Below, piece after piece: positions 26,364 to 34,930 of a DNA stretch of 46,772 bases; the stretch's first letter is position 1; each line of letters opens with the position of its first letter. The stretch is from CAZBUK01 sp964495085 (GTDB lineage Bacteria > Bacteroidota > Ignavibacteria > T3Sed10-11): the NCBI GenBank assembly GCA_964495085.1, contig CAZBUK010000024.1, positions 1 to 46,772 on the forward strand, read 5' to 3'. The translations under genes were made by a program, and so were the position numbers. The notes beneath the pieces were generated by a model. That model saw only the letters and a list, made by a program, of their open reading frames with translations, did not search any database and was not told the origin of the DNA.

Positions 26364-28793
26364 ATGCTGCGAATATTCCATGGTATGATTCTCACGACCT
26401 TGCTGGCCGGAATCGCTGCCGGACAGGTTCAACTGAATCCGTTCCACCTACGTAACGACTTCCTGCACACATCCCCGGGTGCGCTTAAATATGGCCTCTA
26501 CGGATACGATAACCCCGCCCTGTTGACCTATATGAAAGGCGGTGATCTCTATTTCACATGGTCCGATCAAGGAGGATCCTTTAGCGATTTTTACCGGTGG
26601 GGTTTATTTGCTGCCGTCCCTAACCTCGGTTTCGGATTGATTCAACAGGAATCGCCCGCTGGTTCGGTAACCGACTACAGAATCTCATCCGCTTTCGGCA
26701 ATCGAACCTTCAGCGCCGGCTTCGGCTACGGTTGGTCGGGGGGCGACGTCGGGGAATACGGGAGGGAGAAGGTCTTCAGTCTCGGACTTCTGATTCGTCC
26801 GAATCGATATCTGTCGCTCGGCGCGGTCGGATATCAGACTCTTCGCGGGAAGCGCCAGGAGGGATATCTCGATCTCGGTCTCAGGCCGTTCGGAAACGAG
26901 ACGATAACGTTCTTTGCGGATTTCGCCATGCAGAATGATCAGTCATTGAACGAGGGTACGTGGTCTGCCGGAGCTGTACTCGAAGTACTTCCCGGCATCC
27001 GTCTCTCGGGAAGATATTTTGATTCGGAGGCGTTCACCGCAGGTGTGCAACTCAATCTCGGCAGACTCGGTTTTTCGGCGCAGAGCCATTATGATTCGGA
27101 ACGTAAGCATGCATATAATACATACGGAGTCAGACTGGGAGCGTACGATCGGAATCTCAGAGATACATATTTCAGTAAGAAACAGAAATATATCCGGTTG
27201 AATTTGCACGGTGCAGTGAGGTATCAGCGATTCAGAATTTTCGATAAATCGAATACGCTCCTCGACCTGCTTACGACGATCGAGGAAGCGAAGCTCGATC
27301 CATCCGTCGCCGGTATAGCCGTCAATCTCTCCGATCTGCGTGCCGGAAGAACCATGCGATGGGAACTGCGCGAGAAGTTGCAGGAGTTCCGGTCGGCCGG
27401 GAAGCATGTCGTGGTATACATCGACAGAGGGGGCATGAACGATTACCACCTTGCATCGGTAGCCGATAAGATCGTCATGGATCCGCAAGGAATGTTAATG
27501 CTCGAGGGCTACCTGATGGGCCGCACGTACCTGAAAGGCATGTTTGAGAAGATCGGCATCGGTTTTACCGAATGGCGATTTTTCTCGCATAAATCCGCAT
27601 ATGAATCTTTTTCAAGAGATCGAATGTCCGAAGCCGACCGGGAACAGCGCCAGAAACTGACCGACGATCAGTATCTTCTCGTCAGCCAGGATGTAGTACG
27701 GAGCCGGGGAATGACGGCCGAAGCATTCAGACGGATTATCGACGAAGAAGTCGCCATAATGGCAGAACGCGCAGTGGAACTCGGATTGGTCGACACACTC
27801 GGGAGATGGGAAACGGTCGGCGAAATCATCGAGACGCTTGAAGGCAGTAAGAAACGGATAGCAGATCCCGGGAGTATGATTTCGCATCACCTCCCTGTCG
27901 ATAACCGCTGGAGCGAACCCCCGCAGATTGCGGTCATCTACGCCCTCGGCATCTGCGCCATGGACGAAGGCATCACAGCCCGGAAACTGGTGCGCGACGT
28001 CGAACGCGCGGCACGTAGCAGCAATATCAAAGCCATCGTACTGAGAGTCGATTCTCCGGGAGGCGACGGACTTGCATCGGATATCATTGCGGTTGCTTTG
28101 AAAAAAGCGATGGAGAAAAAGCCGGTCATCGTATCCCAGGGACAGGTAGCCGCGTCGGGAGGGTACTGGCTCTCAATGTACTCGGATACAATCGTTGCCG
28201 CACCGAATACAATCACCGGTTCGATCGGAGTAATCGGCGGATGGATGTATAACGACGGACTGAAAGAAAAACTCGGCATGTCGACCGATTTCGTCAAAGT
28301 CGGCCGGCACGCCGATCTCGGGTTCGGATTCACTATCCCGATCCTCAACATCGGTCTCCCCGACAGGGATCTGAACGAGGACGAGTATAGCCACATGGAA
28401 AGTTTGCTTAAAAAATATTATGAGGGATTTGTGGAGAAGGTCGCCGACGGACGGGGCACTACACCCGAGCTCATCGAGCCTTACGCCCAGGGAAGGGTTT
28501 GGTCGGGATACGACGGCGTCGAGCACGGTCTCGTGGATCTCCTGGGCGGCCTCGACATTGCAATCCGGATTGCCAGAGAAAAAGCGGGTCTTTCGGAGAC
28601 GGAGGAGGTCGTGATCGCAGAGTATCCCCGCCCCTCATTATTCGATTCGAATTTCCTCGTACCAAGGGTTTTCGGCGTCGAAGTAAAACAATCTGAACCG
28701 ATACTCGATCATATTCGTTTTAGAATCGAGCACAACGGTAGGCCCCTGCCCGTCCTGCCCGTCGAGTTTCTCTCGCCGGATCATATCGAATAG
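26364..28793 (+). CDS. SppA-type serine protease fused to a beta-rich outer-membrane-like domain
   Basis: 809 residues. A signal peptide (MLRIFHGMILTTLLAGIAAG) is followed by about 250 residues rich in Gly, Tyr, Phe and alternating strands (about 25-265), like the beta-barrel outer-membrane proteins of FCB bacteria. Residues about 275-500 and 515-740 are the two halves of an S49 peptidase (SppA, signal-peptide peptidase). The dyad is present: Lys410 in FFSHKSAYESF and Ser598 in GQVAASGGYWLSM, with LRVDSPGGDGLASD before it. Normal SppA has one N-terminal membrane helix in place of this region, so the protease may face the periplasm from the outer membrane. GGAGGA lies just before the ATG. Confidence 0.85.
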   Translation: MLRIFHGMILTTLLAGIAAGQVQLNPFHLRNDFLHTSPGALKYGLYGYDNPALLTYMKGGDLYFTWSDQGGSFSDFYRWGLFAAVPNLGFGLIQQESPAGSVTDYRISSAFGNRTFSAGFGYGWSGGDVGEYGREKVFSLGLLIRPNRYLSLGAVGYQTLRGKRQEGYLDLGLRPFGNETITFFADFAMQNDQSLNEGTWSAGAVLEVLPGIRLSGRYFDSEAFTAGVQLNLGRLGFSAQSHYDSERKHAYNTYGVRLGAYDRNLRDTYFSKKQKYIRLNLHGAVRYQRFRIFDKSNTLLDLLTTIEEAKLDPSVAGIAVNLSDLRAGRTMRWELREKLQEFRSAGKHVVVYIDRGGMNDYHLASVADKIVMDPQGMLMLEGYLMGRTYLKGMFEKIGIGFTEWRFFSHKSAYESFSRDRMSEADREQRQKLTDDQYLLVSQDVVRSRGMTAEAFRRIIDEEVAIMAERAVELGLVDTLGRWETVGEIIETLEGSKKRIADPGSMISHHLPVDNRWSEPPQIAVIYALGICAMDEGITARKLVRDVERAARSSNIKAIVLRVDSPGGDGLASDIIAVALKKAMEKKPVIVSQGQVAASGGYWLSMYSDTIVAAPNTITGSIGVIGGWMYNDGLKEKLGMSTDFVKVGRHADLGFGFTIPILNIGLPDRDLNEDEYSHMESLLKKYYEGFVEKVADGRGTTPELIEPYAQGRVWSGYDGVEHGLVDLLGGLDIAIRIAREKAGLSETEEVVIAEYPRPSLFDSNFLVPRVFGVEVKQSEPILDHIRFRIEHNGRPLPVLPVEFLSPDHIE

Positions 28794-28812
28794 TAACCGA
28801 AAGGAAACGCAT

Positions 28813-29673
28813 ATGTTGAAACCTTTAAGCAGAGCGCTGCTGTATTTCGTACTCCTGACACTCCCCGCCGCGCTTGCATACACCAACGATGAGGAAGAGC
28901 CCGTAATCGGGTGGAAGAATCAGGTTGTCGGCTCCTTCAACCTCACACAGGCAAGTTTCGATAACTGGTCACAGGGAGGAGAAAATAATCTGGCTTGGGC
29001 AACGGCTTTAAACGGTTCGTTCGTATACCATCAACCGAAATATGCGATCACGAATACAATGAAGATAGCATACGGTCAGGCGAAGGTAGGTGATCTCGAA
29101 TCGAGGAAATCCGCCGATGAAATCCGGCTGGAGTCCCTTTATGAATATAAACTAGGCGGAGATTTCAACCCGTATGTTTCCGGCCAGGTCATTACGCAGT
29201 TGGCAAAAGGATACCAATACACGGAGGATGAAAAACTGACCGTGTCCAATTTCTTCGATCCCGGATACCTTACCTTTGCCGCCGGTATCGGCTACACGCC
29301 TGCCGAGTATCTAAAGACCAGACTCGGAGCGGCTACGAAAATCACGATCACGCGGGAATTTGCCACGGCGTTGACCGACGATCCGGCAACCGAGAGTCTA
29401 GAAAAGTCCGATGTGGAGTTCGGCATCCAGTCGGTCACGGAATTAAAAAAACAACTTGCCGAGAATATGCTGCTCACATCGAAGGTAGAACTGTTCTCAG
29501 ATCTCAACAGGATGGATGAGACGGACGTTCGCTGGGACACGATCCTCTCGATCAAAGTATCGCGGTTCATTGACGTTTCAGCGAATGTCGAACTTTTCTA
29601 CGATAAAACGGTTTCCCCGAAACGCCAGCTTAAACAGATACTGGCCCTCGGTCTAAGCTACACCTTTCTCTGA
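28813..29673 (+). CDS. DUF3078 outer-membrane beta-barrel protein
   Basis: 286 residues with a signal peptide (ALLYFVLLTLPAALAYT) and a mature part that starts with the DUF3078 phrase SFNLTQASFDNWSQGGEN. Alternating hydrophobic strands continue to a C-terminal Phe-Leu (ILALGLSYTFL), consistent with a barrel of about 12 strands. The family is found almost only in Bacteroidetes and relatives and has no known function. It starts 19 nt after the SppA fusion and has AAAGGAAA upstream, so the two probably share a transcript and a compartment. Confidence 0.85.
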   Translation: MLKPLSRALLYFVLLTLPAALAYTNDEEEPVIGWKNQVVGSFNLTQASFDNWSQGGENNLAWATALNGSFVYHQPKYAITNTMKIAYGQAKVGDLESRKSADEIRLESLYEYKLGGDFNPYVSGQVITQLAKGYQYTEDEKLTVSNFFDPGYLTFAAGIGYTPAEYLKTRLGAATKITITREFATALTDDPATESLEKSDVEFGIQSVTELKKQLAENMLLTSKVELFSDLNRMDETDVRWDTILSIKVSRFIDVSANVELFYDKTVSPKRQLKQILALGLSYTFL

Positions 29674-29694
29674 TAACCTCAACATGGAGCGCCT

Positions 29695-30114
29695 ATGTAC
29701 TACGCACTATTTTCAGATGAGTGGGCAAGGGTGTGGTGTGAGAATATTAACGCGAATGCCTCTTACCGCGAGGCAGCAAGAGACTGGACGACGTCGCTCG
29801 TCCTGAAAGCCGAATCCGGATCGGGCGAAAACCGGAGAACGGACGCGGTTTATCTTGAACTGAGAGACGGAGGATGCACCGCATGCAGAGCGGCTGCAAA
29901 TGAAGATGTTCACGCCGCCGCCTACGTGATCAGCGCCGGAGGCGATGCCTGGAAAAAGGTGCTCCAGGGTGACCTCGAAATATTGTCGGGAATTATGTGG
30001 GGCAGGATAAAACTGGACCGGGGTGATCTGAGCGCCCTGGCGCAACACCTCTCGGCTGCAAAACAACTCCTCCTTTCCGCTACCGACATTCAGACGAGTT
30101 TTCAAGATGAATGA
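29695..30114 (+). CDS. SCP2-like lipid-binding domain protein
   Basis: 139-residue soluble protein. The opening YYALFSDEWARVWCENINAN and the later LQGDLEILSGIMWGRIKL match the sterol-carrier-protein-2-like fold found in bacterial stand-alone proteins that bind hydrophobic ligands. No signal peptide or membrane segment. It follows the DUF3078 gene by 21 nt, and its end overlaps a 55-codon open frame. The ligand is unknown, and the family call is by pattern only. Confidence 0.65.
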   Translation: MYYALFSDEWARVWCENINANASYREAARDWTTSLVLKAESGSGENRRTDAVYLELRDGGCTACRAAANEDVHAAAYVISAGGDAWKKVLQGDLEILSGIMWGRIKLDRGDLSALAQHLSAAKQLLLSATDIQTSFQDE

Positions 30115-30274
30115 CAACGACATAGTGACGCCTCCGTCAAATCCCCAAAGGATAATCACAATCGAATCGGCTCGGACCCGTTCCGCCGCTGAGGTCGAAC
30201 GGATGGAGTATCCTGTCTCGGCTAAATCACGCAGCGGGTCATATCTGAGAATTCAAATCCGGAGATTGATCTGA
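30107..30274 (+). CDS. Small overlapping ORF, 55 aa, unknown
   Basis: A 55-codon frame beginning MNDNDIVTPPSNPQRIITIE. Its ATG lies inside the end of the SCP2-like gene (8-nt overlap) and its TGA shares one base with the ATG of the SnoaL-like gene (TGATG). This double overlap suits a translationally coupled small gene. There is no Shine-Dalgarno of its own, no recognisable domain, and the composition is basic and hydrophilic. It could equally be the chance filling of a 160-nt gap. Confidence 0.35.
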   Translation: MNDNDIVTPPSNPQRIITIESARTRSAAEVERMEYPVSAKSRSGSYLRIQIRRLI

Positions 30275-30642
30275 TGATTCCCTCCTTCGAAGCATGGCTG
30301 AAATCCTACGGTGAGGCATGGGAAACCGGCGACGCGGACCGCGCGGTCGAGCTGTTCACGGATGACGCGACCTACCGGGAGACTCCGTTCGAAGAACCGA
30401 TGAAAGGAAGGAAAGCCATTCACGCCTATTGGAGCGAAGTGCCTGCGACTCAAAAGGATATTTCGTTCACATTCGATATTGTTACCGGCTCCGGGAATCT
30501 TTGCGTAGCCCGCTGGAGAGCGACCTTCATCCGTCGTGCAACGGGAGCCGGAGTAATCCTGGACGGAGTTTTTGTTCTCCGGTTTGACGGCGAGATGAAA
30601 TGCTCCTCACTCGAGGAATGGTGGCAAAGAATTGAAAAATAG
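30274..30642 (+). CDS. SnoaL/NTF2-like domain protein
   Basis: 122-residue protein of the NTF2-like cone fold: WLKSYGEAWETGDADRAVELF, DDATYRETPFEEPMKGRKAI and a C-terminal strand LRFDGEMKCSSLEEWW. The family includes small polyketide cyclases, isomerases and ligand-binding proteins; no catalytic residue identifies an activity here. It is the last gene of the run starting with the SppA fusion, and its TAG lies in the stem of the terminator that follows. Confidence 0.8.
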   Translation: MIPSFEAWLKSYGEAWETGDADRAVELFTDDATYRETPFEEPMKGRKAIHAYWSEVPATQKDISFTFDIVTGSGNLCVARWRATFIRRATGAGVILDGVFVLRFDGEMKCSSLEEWWQRIEK

Positions 30643-30671
30643 AACCCGGCAGCGGAATCTGCCGGGTTCTA
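30635..30671 (-). terminator. Intrinsic terminator, shared between convergent operons
   Basis: A 13-bp perfect stem (30640-30652 with 30659-30671), 6-nt loop CGGAAT. On the minus strand it is followed by TTTTT (complement of 30635-30639), so it ends the maeB transcript 75 nt past its stop. On the plus strand it lies on the SnoaL-like stop codon but has no T-run, so termination that way would be weaker. Confidence 0.8.
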
Positions 30672-30745
30672 CGTCAACTCGACGGGAACTGTGAATCCCT
30701 TGGCCTATCGCCCTTCGCTTCAATTATCAGAGGTCCCGACTTTAT

Positions 30746-32998
30746 CTATGCCTGCAGTTCCTGCGCATCGACCACCGAAATGGCCGCCATATTGACGACG
30801 TCATTCACTTCGGAACCGTGCTGGAGCACGTGCACCGGTTTCTTCATGCCCATCAAAACCGGCCCGATAGCTTCTGCGCCACCCAAACGTTGCAGCAGTT
30901 TGTAGGCCACGTTTCCGGACTGGAGATCGGGGAATATGAGCACGTTCGCTCTTCCCTTTAACGTATTGAAGGGATAAATACCTTCGAGTATCTCCGGAAC
31001 GACTGCAGTATCGGCCTGCATTTCGCCGTCGACGATCAAGCCGGGAGCGCGCTGTTTCAGAATCCTGGTAGCCCGCTGAACCTTCTCGACGAGATGATGG
31101 CGGGCGCTTCCGAAATTCGAGAATGAAAGCATTGCGACGCGGGGTTCGACGTCGAATCGCTTTGCAGTCTCTGCCGCAAGTATCGCAATCTCCGCGAGTT
31201 CCTCGTCGGTCGGCTCGATATTAACGGTGGCATCCGCAAAGAAAAATACTTCGCTCTTCACGATCATTATATATAATCCCGCAACGCGGCTGACTCCGTC
31301 GCGGATTCCCACCACCTGGAGGGCGGGACGGATGGTTTCGGGATAATGCATCGTCACTCCGGCAACGAGCGAATCCGCATCTCCCTGTCTAACCATCATC
31401 GAACCGTAGATGATCGGGGTACGCATCATCTGTCTCGCCTCTTCCCGGGTGATCCCTTTACGCCGGCGCAGTTTGTAGAATTCCTCGAGATATTCGTCGA
31501 ACTTAGGCGACGAAGTGGGGTGGACGATCTCAGCGCCCTTGAGATTTACGTGCAGCTGCTCCGCAATTTCGTGGATGGCCTCCTCTTTACCGAGAAGAAT
31601 AGGCTGTCCGATACCCTCATCCAGGATGAGGTGACTCGCGCGCAGGATCTTATCGTTGATCCCCTCCGGGAAAACGATCCGCTTCGGCTTCTGTTTCGCT
31701 TTGTTGATCATCATCCGCATTACTTCGCGGGATTTGCCGAGACGTTGCTCAAGCTTCAGACGGTATTCTTCGATATCGACTTTGAGGCGCGCGACACCCG
31801 TCTCCATTGCAGCCTTCGCCACGGCGGGAGCCACATACAGGAGGACGCGGTAGTCGAGCGGCTTCGGGATGATATAATCTCTTCCGAAGATAAAGGGTTT
31901 ACCGCCGTAGGCTTTGATCACCGAATCAGGCACATCCTGTTTGGCAAGTTCCGATAATGCCCGGGAGGCCGCGAGTTTCATCTCCTCGTTGATTGCGCGT
32001 GCCCGGACATCGAGCGCGCCGCGGAAGATAAACGGAAATCCGAGCACGTTGTTAACCTGGTTCGGGTAGTCGGACCTGCCCGTCGCCATGATGATATCGG
32101 AGCGGGCCGCAAGTGCGTCTTCGTATGTTATCTCGGGGTCCGGATTCGCCATAGCGAAGACGATGGGATCTCTTGCCATCGACTGCACCATTTTCCCTGT
32201 AACGACGTTGCCTTTCGATAAACCGACAAATACGTCGGCATTCCGGAACGCATCTTCCAACGTGCGGAAATCCGTATCCCGGGCAAATTCTTCCTTATAC
32301 GGATTCATCCCCTTTTCCCTCCCCTTATAGATGACGCCCATACTGTCGCAGAGAAGTATATTTTCCTTCCTGACGCCGAGGGCAATATAGAATTTTGCAC
32401 AGGCGATGCCGGATGCTCCCGCACCGTTGAAGACCACGTTTACCTCGTCGATTTTTTTCCCGACGAGTTCGACCGCATTCACGAGCGCAGCTCCGGAGAT
32501 GATCGCCGTACCATGCTGGTCGTCGTGAAAAACCGGGATATCCAATTCCTTCTTCAGCGTCTCTTCGATATAGAAACATTCGGGGGCCTTGATGTCTTCG
32601 AGATTTATCCCGCCGAATGTAGGTTGGAGTAGTTTCACTACTTTGATAACATCGTCCGGATCATGGCTGTCGACTTCGATATCGAACACATCGATATCGG
32701 CAAATCTTTTAAACAGCACGCCCTTCCCCTCCATGACCGGCTTGCCGGCGACGGCTCCGATATCACCGAGACCGAGCACGGCGGTACCGTTCGAGATAAC
32801 CGCAACCAGATTTCCTTTGGCGGTATATGAATAGGCAAGATCGGGATCCTTCTCTATCTCGCGGCATGGTTCTGCCACACCGGGAGTGTAAGCCAGGGAT
32901 AGATCGCGCTGAGTCGTACACGGTTTGGTCGGAATAACCTCGATCTTACCATGTCGTCCATGGCTGTGATAGTCGAGAGCTTCTTGTTTTGTAATCAT
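30746..32998 (-). CDS. maeB: NADP-dependent malic enzyme with phosphotransacetylase-like domain
   Basis: 750 residues, the length of MaeB. The N-terminal malic-enzyme half (1-about 400) has LAYTPGVAEPCREIE, VFHDDQHGTAIISGAALVNA and NVVFNGAGASGIACAKF; it converts malate to pyruvate and CO2 with NADP reduction. The C-terminal part (about 425-745) is a phosphotransacetylase-like domain (RIVFPEGINDKILRA, VAGVTMHYPETIRPAL) that in MaeB is regulatory and binds acetyl-CoA. CAGGAGA lies 6 nt before the ATG. A promoter at 33106-33134 and a terminator at 30635-30671 make it a single-gene unit. Confidence 0.95.
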   Translation of the reverse strand: MITKQEALDYHSHGRHGKIEVIPTKPCTTQRDLSLAYTPGVAEPCREIEKDPDLAYSYTAKGNLVAVISNGTAVLGLGDIGAVAGKPVMEGKGVLFKRFADIDVFDIEVDSHDPDDVIKVVKLLQPTFGGINLEDIKAPECFYIEETLKKELDIPVFHDDQHGTAIISGAALVNAVELVGKKIDEVNVVFNGAGASGIACAKFYIALGVRKENILLCDSMGVIYKGREKGMNPYKEEFARDTDFRTLEDAFRNADVFVGLSKGNVVTGKMVQSMARDPIVFAMANPDPEITYEDALAARSDIIMATGRSDYPNQVNNVLGFPFIFRGALDVRARAINEEMKLAASRALSELAKQDVPDSVIKAYGGKPFIFGRDYIIPKPLDYRVLLYVAPAVAKAAMETGVARLKVDIEEYRLKLEQRLGKSREVMRMMINKAKQKPKRIVFPEGINDKILRASHLILDEGIGQPILLGKEEAIHEIAEQLHVNLKGAEIVHPTSSPKFDEYLEEFYKLRRRKGITREEARQMMRTPIIYGSMMVRQGDADSLVAGVTMHYPETIRPALQVVGIRDGVSRVAGLYIMIVKSEVFFFADATVNIEPTDEELAEIAILAAETAKRFDVEPRVAMLSFSNFGSARHHLVEKVQRATRILKQRAPGLIVDGEMQADTAVVPEILEGIYPFNTLKGRANVLIFPDLQSGNVAYKLLQRLGGAEAIGPVLMGMKKPVHVLQHGSEVNDVVNMAAISVVDAQELQA

Positions 32999-33105
32999 AA
33001 GATTCTCCTGGTAGCTGGGAATTCCCTATCGCAGGGAAGGTAGGTGAGGATGAACTGAGGGTACCATATTGAGGGACCGATACTCTTTCACCAGAGTGTA
33101 TTCGG

Positions 33106-33134
33106 AATATAGTCTAATCCGCAGATACATTCAA
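33106..33134 (-). promoter_or_regulatory. Sigma-70-type promoter for maeB
   Basis: On the minus strand: -35 TTGAAT (33129-33134), 17-bp spacer, -10 TATATT (33106-33111). Transcription would start near 33099 and give a leader of about 100 nt before the maeB ATG. The -10 equals that of the yceD operon. Confidence 0.65.
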
Positions 33135-33206
33135 TATACATATGATCGTACCACCGGGTACGTGCACGGCGGGTGAATATCCCGGATACGCCGATTCTAT
33201 ATTTGG

Positions 33207-33647
33207 TTATTGTTGTGATGACAGACCGTGTGATTCATTGCCTATCGACAGTAGCAGACGAATTTGTCCTAATACGTCGAGGATGTTCGCCGGCTTGTAA
33301 AAAACGGCGTCGGAATTTTTCTTAATGTCATTATCGATGAGTCGCGATCGATCATGAAAGACATACATCGAAACGATCGGAAAATGTTTTGAGCTGCTTC
33401 TGATGTCTCCGAGGAGTCGTGAAACCTCTTTGTTAGGAAGTCCGGTATCGATGAGGAGCAGATCTGCTGCATCGTTCCGTATCAAACCGGGGACATCGGC
33501 CGGATTCGAAACGACGCTCACATCGAATTCATTCTCGAAAAAGAGAGTCAGACTGAGGCTGAGTGTGCTGTCGTCGCTGAGTATCGCAATCCGCTTGCGT
33601 TCAGCTGAAGATGTATTCGGTTCGACTAGTTCGCTGTAGGTTCCCAC
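33207..33647 (-). CDS. Single-domain response regulator
   Basis: 146-residue receiver-only protein with a 17-residue N-terminal tail. The acidic pair is Asp25-Asp26 (LSDDST), the phosphorylation site is Asp67 (LLLIDTGLPN) and the conserved Lys is Lys118 (VFYKPANI). The switch threonine is not evident (VSMYVF), so it may be atypical. No output domain. It lies 302 nt after the end of tonB, so it is probably transcribed separately; a partner kinase may be the PAS kinase upstream, but that is inference. Confidence 0.75.
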   Translation of the reverse strand: MGTYSELVEPNTSSAERKRIAILSDDSTLSLSLTLFFENEFDVSVVSNPADVPGLIRNDAADLLLIDTGLPNKEVSRLLGDIRSSSKHFPIVSMYVFHDRSRLIDNDIKKNSDAVFYKPANILDVLGQIRLLLSIGNESHGLSSQQ

Positions 33648-33711
33648 AACAATACTCTCGGAAGCCGGAAAAATCCGGTATGAACTGCTTGGATTTTATA
33701 CAAATTTATTC

Positions 33712-33727
33712 GTCAATTATTGTGCCA
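33712..33727 (-). promoter_or_regulatory. Weak sigma-54-like -24/-12 element before the receiver gene
   Basis: On the minus strand TGGCAC-AATAA-TTGAC, with the normal 5-bp spacing between the two parts but TTGA where TTGC is usual. It lies about 65 nt upstream of the receiver gene at 33647. An NtrC-family regulator is encoded 1.3 kb away, which makes sigma-54 use plausible, but the -12 mismatch is at a critical base. Confidence 0.3.
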
Positions 33728-33888
33728 ACAAGATGAGAGAGGGGCGAATTTTTTAGTCAAAAAGAACCCCGAAAATGGTTGTTTTTAAGGCTTCAGCAGC
33801 GAAGAGATGAAGAGAGCAGGATGTTTCTCTTAAAGTTGGGAATTCGATTTGAGAATCTGATATAAAAAGCAGTGGGAGAGCAATAGAA

Positions 33889-33927
33889 ATGCCGTGATTT
33901 CCGACAATTGGTAGGAGATCACGGCAT
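33889..33927 (-). terminator. Probable terminator after tonB
   Basis: A 10-bp perfect stem, ATGCCGTGAT / ATCACGGCAT, with a 19-nt loop, 22 nt after the tonB stop. On the minus strand it is followed only by TTCTATTG, so it is a weak or factor-assisted terminator. The rest of 33648-33948 holds the sigma-54-like site and no gene I can support. Confidence 0.5.
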
Positions 33928-33948
33928 CGATCGCACTTGGCGCTGGGT

Positions 33949-34677
33949 TCAACGTTCGGCTGATTGCCTTAGCGAAAATCTTACGGGAACCATGACCCTT
34001 ACTTTGACTGGTTGTCCCCGCTGCAACCCCGGCTTGAATTTTGCTTTCGCAACGGCTTCGGCAGCCGCTTCGTCGCAGCCGGCACCGATTCCGCGTGCAA
34101 TTTCGGTACGCTGCACCGTCCCCTTTTCGTCGACATACGCTAGAATAAATACCGTTCCTTCTACGCCTGCTCTGCGGGCAAGTTCCGGATAAACGAGATT
34201 CCGGGCAAGACTTTGAATCCCCCCGATAATTTCGGGCATTGTTTCAACCGCAACAAAATAGGCGCCGAATTCATCGTCATCTTCCGCCGGAGGAGGCGCC
34301 GGTGGCGGTACGTCTTCGAGCAGATCTAATTCGGAACTGAAGAAATCGATATTGTCTAATACGTCGTCGGTGGGAGCTTCTATCGCAATCGGCGGTCTGG
34401 GGGGCGGGGGTGGTTTTTCCTCTTGTCTGGTATGATCGATGTCCTCAAACTCGATAATCTCTTGGTCTTCCACTTTTAGTTGATGATCGGGTTTGAAGTC
34501 CGGGAAGAACCGAAACGCAACGATCGAGAGACTGATCGCTACGATCATCGATATTTCCAGAACTTTCGCGTATTGACTTCTTAGGTTTGCTTTGGGCTCT
34601 TTCTTCATATTATCCGGGGAGGTTCCCCGGAGCGACTCTGCATCCCCCAGCCTTAAGCGTCTGTCTGGCACGAACAT
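33949..34677 (-). CDS. tonB: TonB-family energy transducer
   Basis: 242-residue protein with a cytoplasmic N-terminus, one membrane helix (VLEISMIVAISLSIVAFRFF, about 39-58), a proline-rich periplasmic spacer (EEKPPPPPRPP, DVPPPAPPPAEDDD) and a C-terminal TonB domain (LVYPELARRAGVEGTVFILA ... KFKPGLQRGQPVKVRVMVPV). It would couple the proton gradient to outer-membrane receptors, presumably with ExbBD encoded elsewhere. The ATG at 34677 has GAGGA 7 nt upstream and is preferred; an ATG at 34608 would remove 23 residues and is preceded by a CCGGGGA/TCCCCGG hairpin. Confidence 0.92.
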   Translation of the reverse strand: MFVPDRRLRLGDAESLRGTSPDNMKKEPKANLRSQYAKVLEISMIVAISLSIVAFRFFPDFKPDHQLKVEDQEIIEFEDIDHTRQEEKPPPPPRPPIAIEAPTDDVLDNIDFFSSELDLLEDVPPPAPPPAEDDDEFGAYFVAVETMPEIIGGIQSLARNLVYPELARRAGVEGTVFILAYVDEKGTVQRTEIARGIGAGCDEAAAEAVAKAKFKPGLQRGQPVKVRVMVPVRFSLRQSAER

Positions 34678-34930
34678 GGTGAGTCCTCGCTTTCCTGTAC
34701 GACTTTAAGATATATACTTTACTGATATGTATACGCCCGAAATCGCTCGAAGTTTCGGGGAATGCCGTCAACCATCACAGAAAGCGGCATTCGTATCACA
34801 GATAACAGCTGAATATACCTTTTATGAATTAGCCGGCAATTCCTATACCAAATTATTCCGTTAAAACAGGTGTACTCAACGACCCTGGAAAACGTTTTTC
34901 TTATTTATAGGAAAGAGTCAATGATGCAGG

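Noticed and set aside
34655..34677. Sigma-54 promoter at TGGCACGAACATGG on the plus strand before tonB
   Set aside because: No -12 TTGC at the proper spacing, and it points away from tonB.
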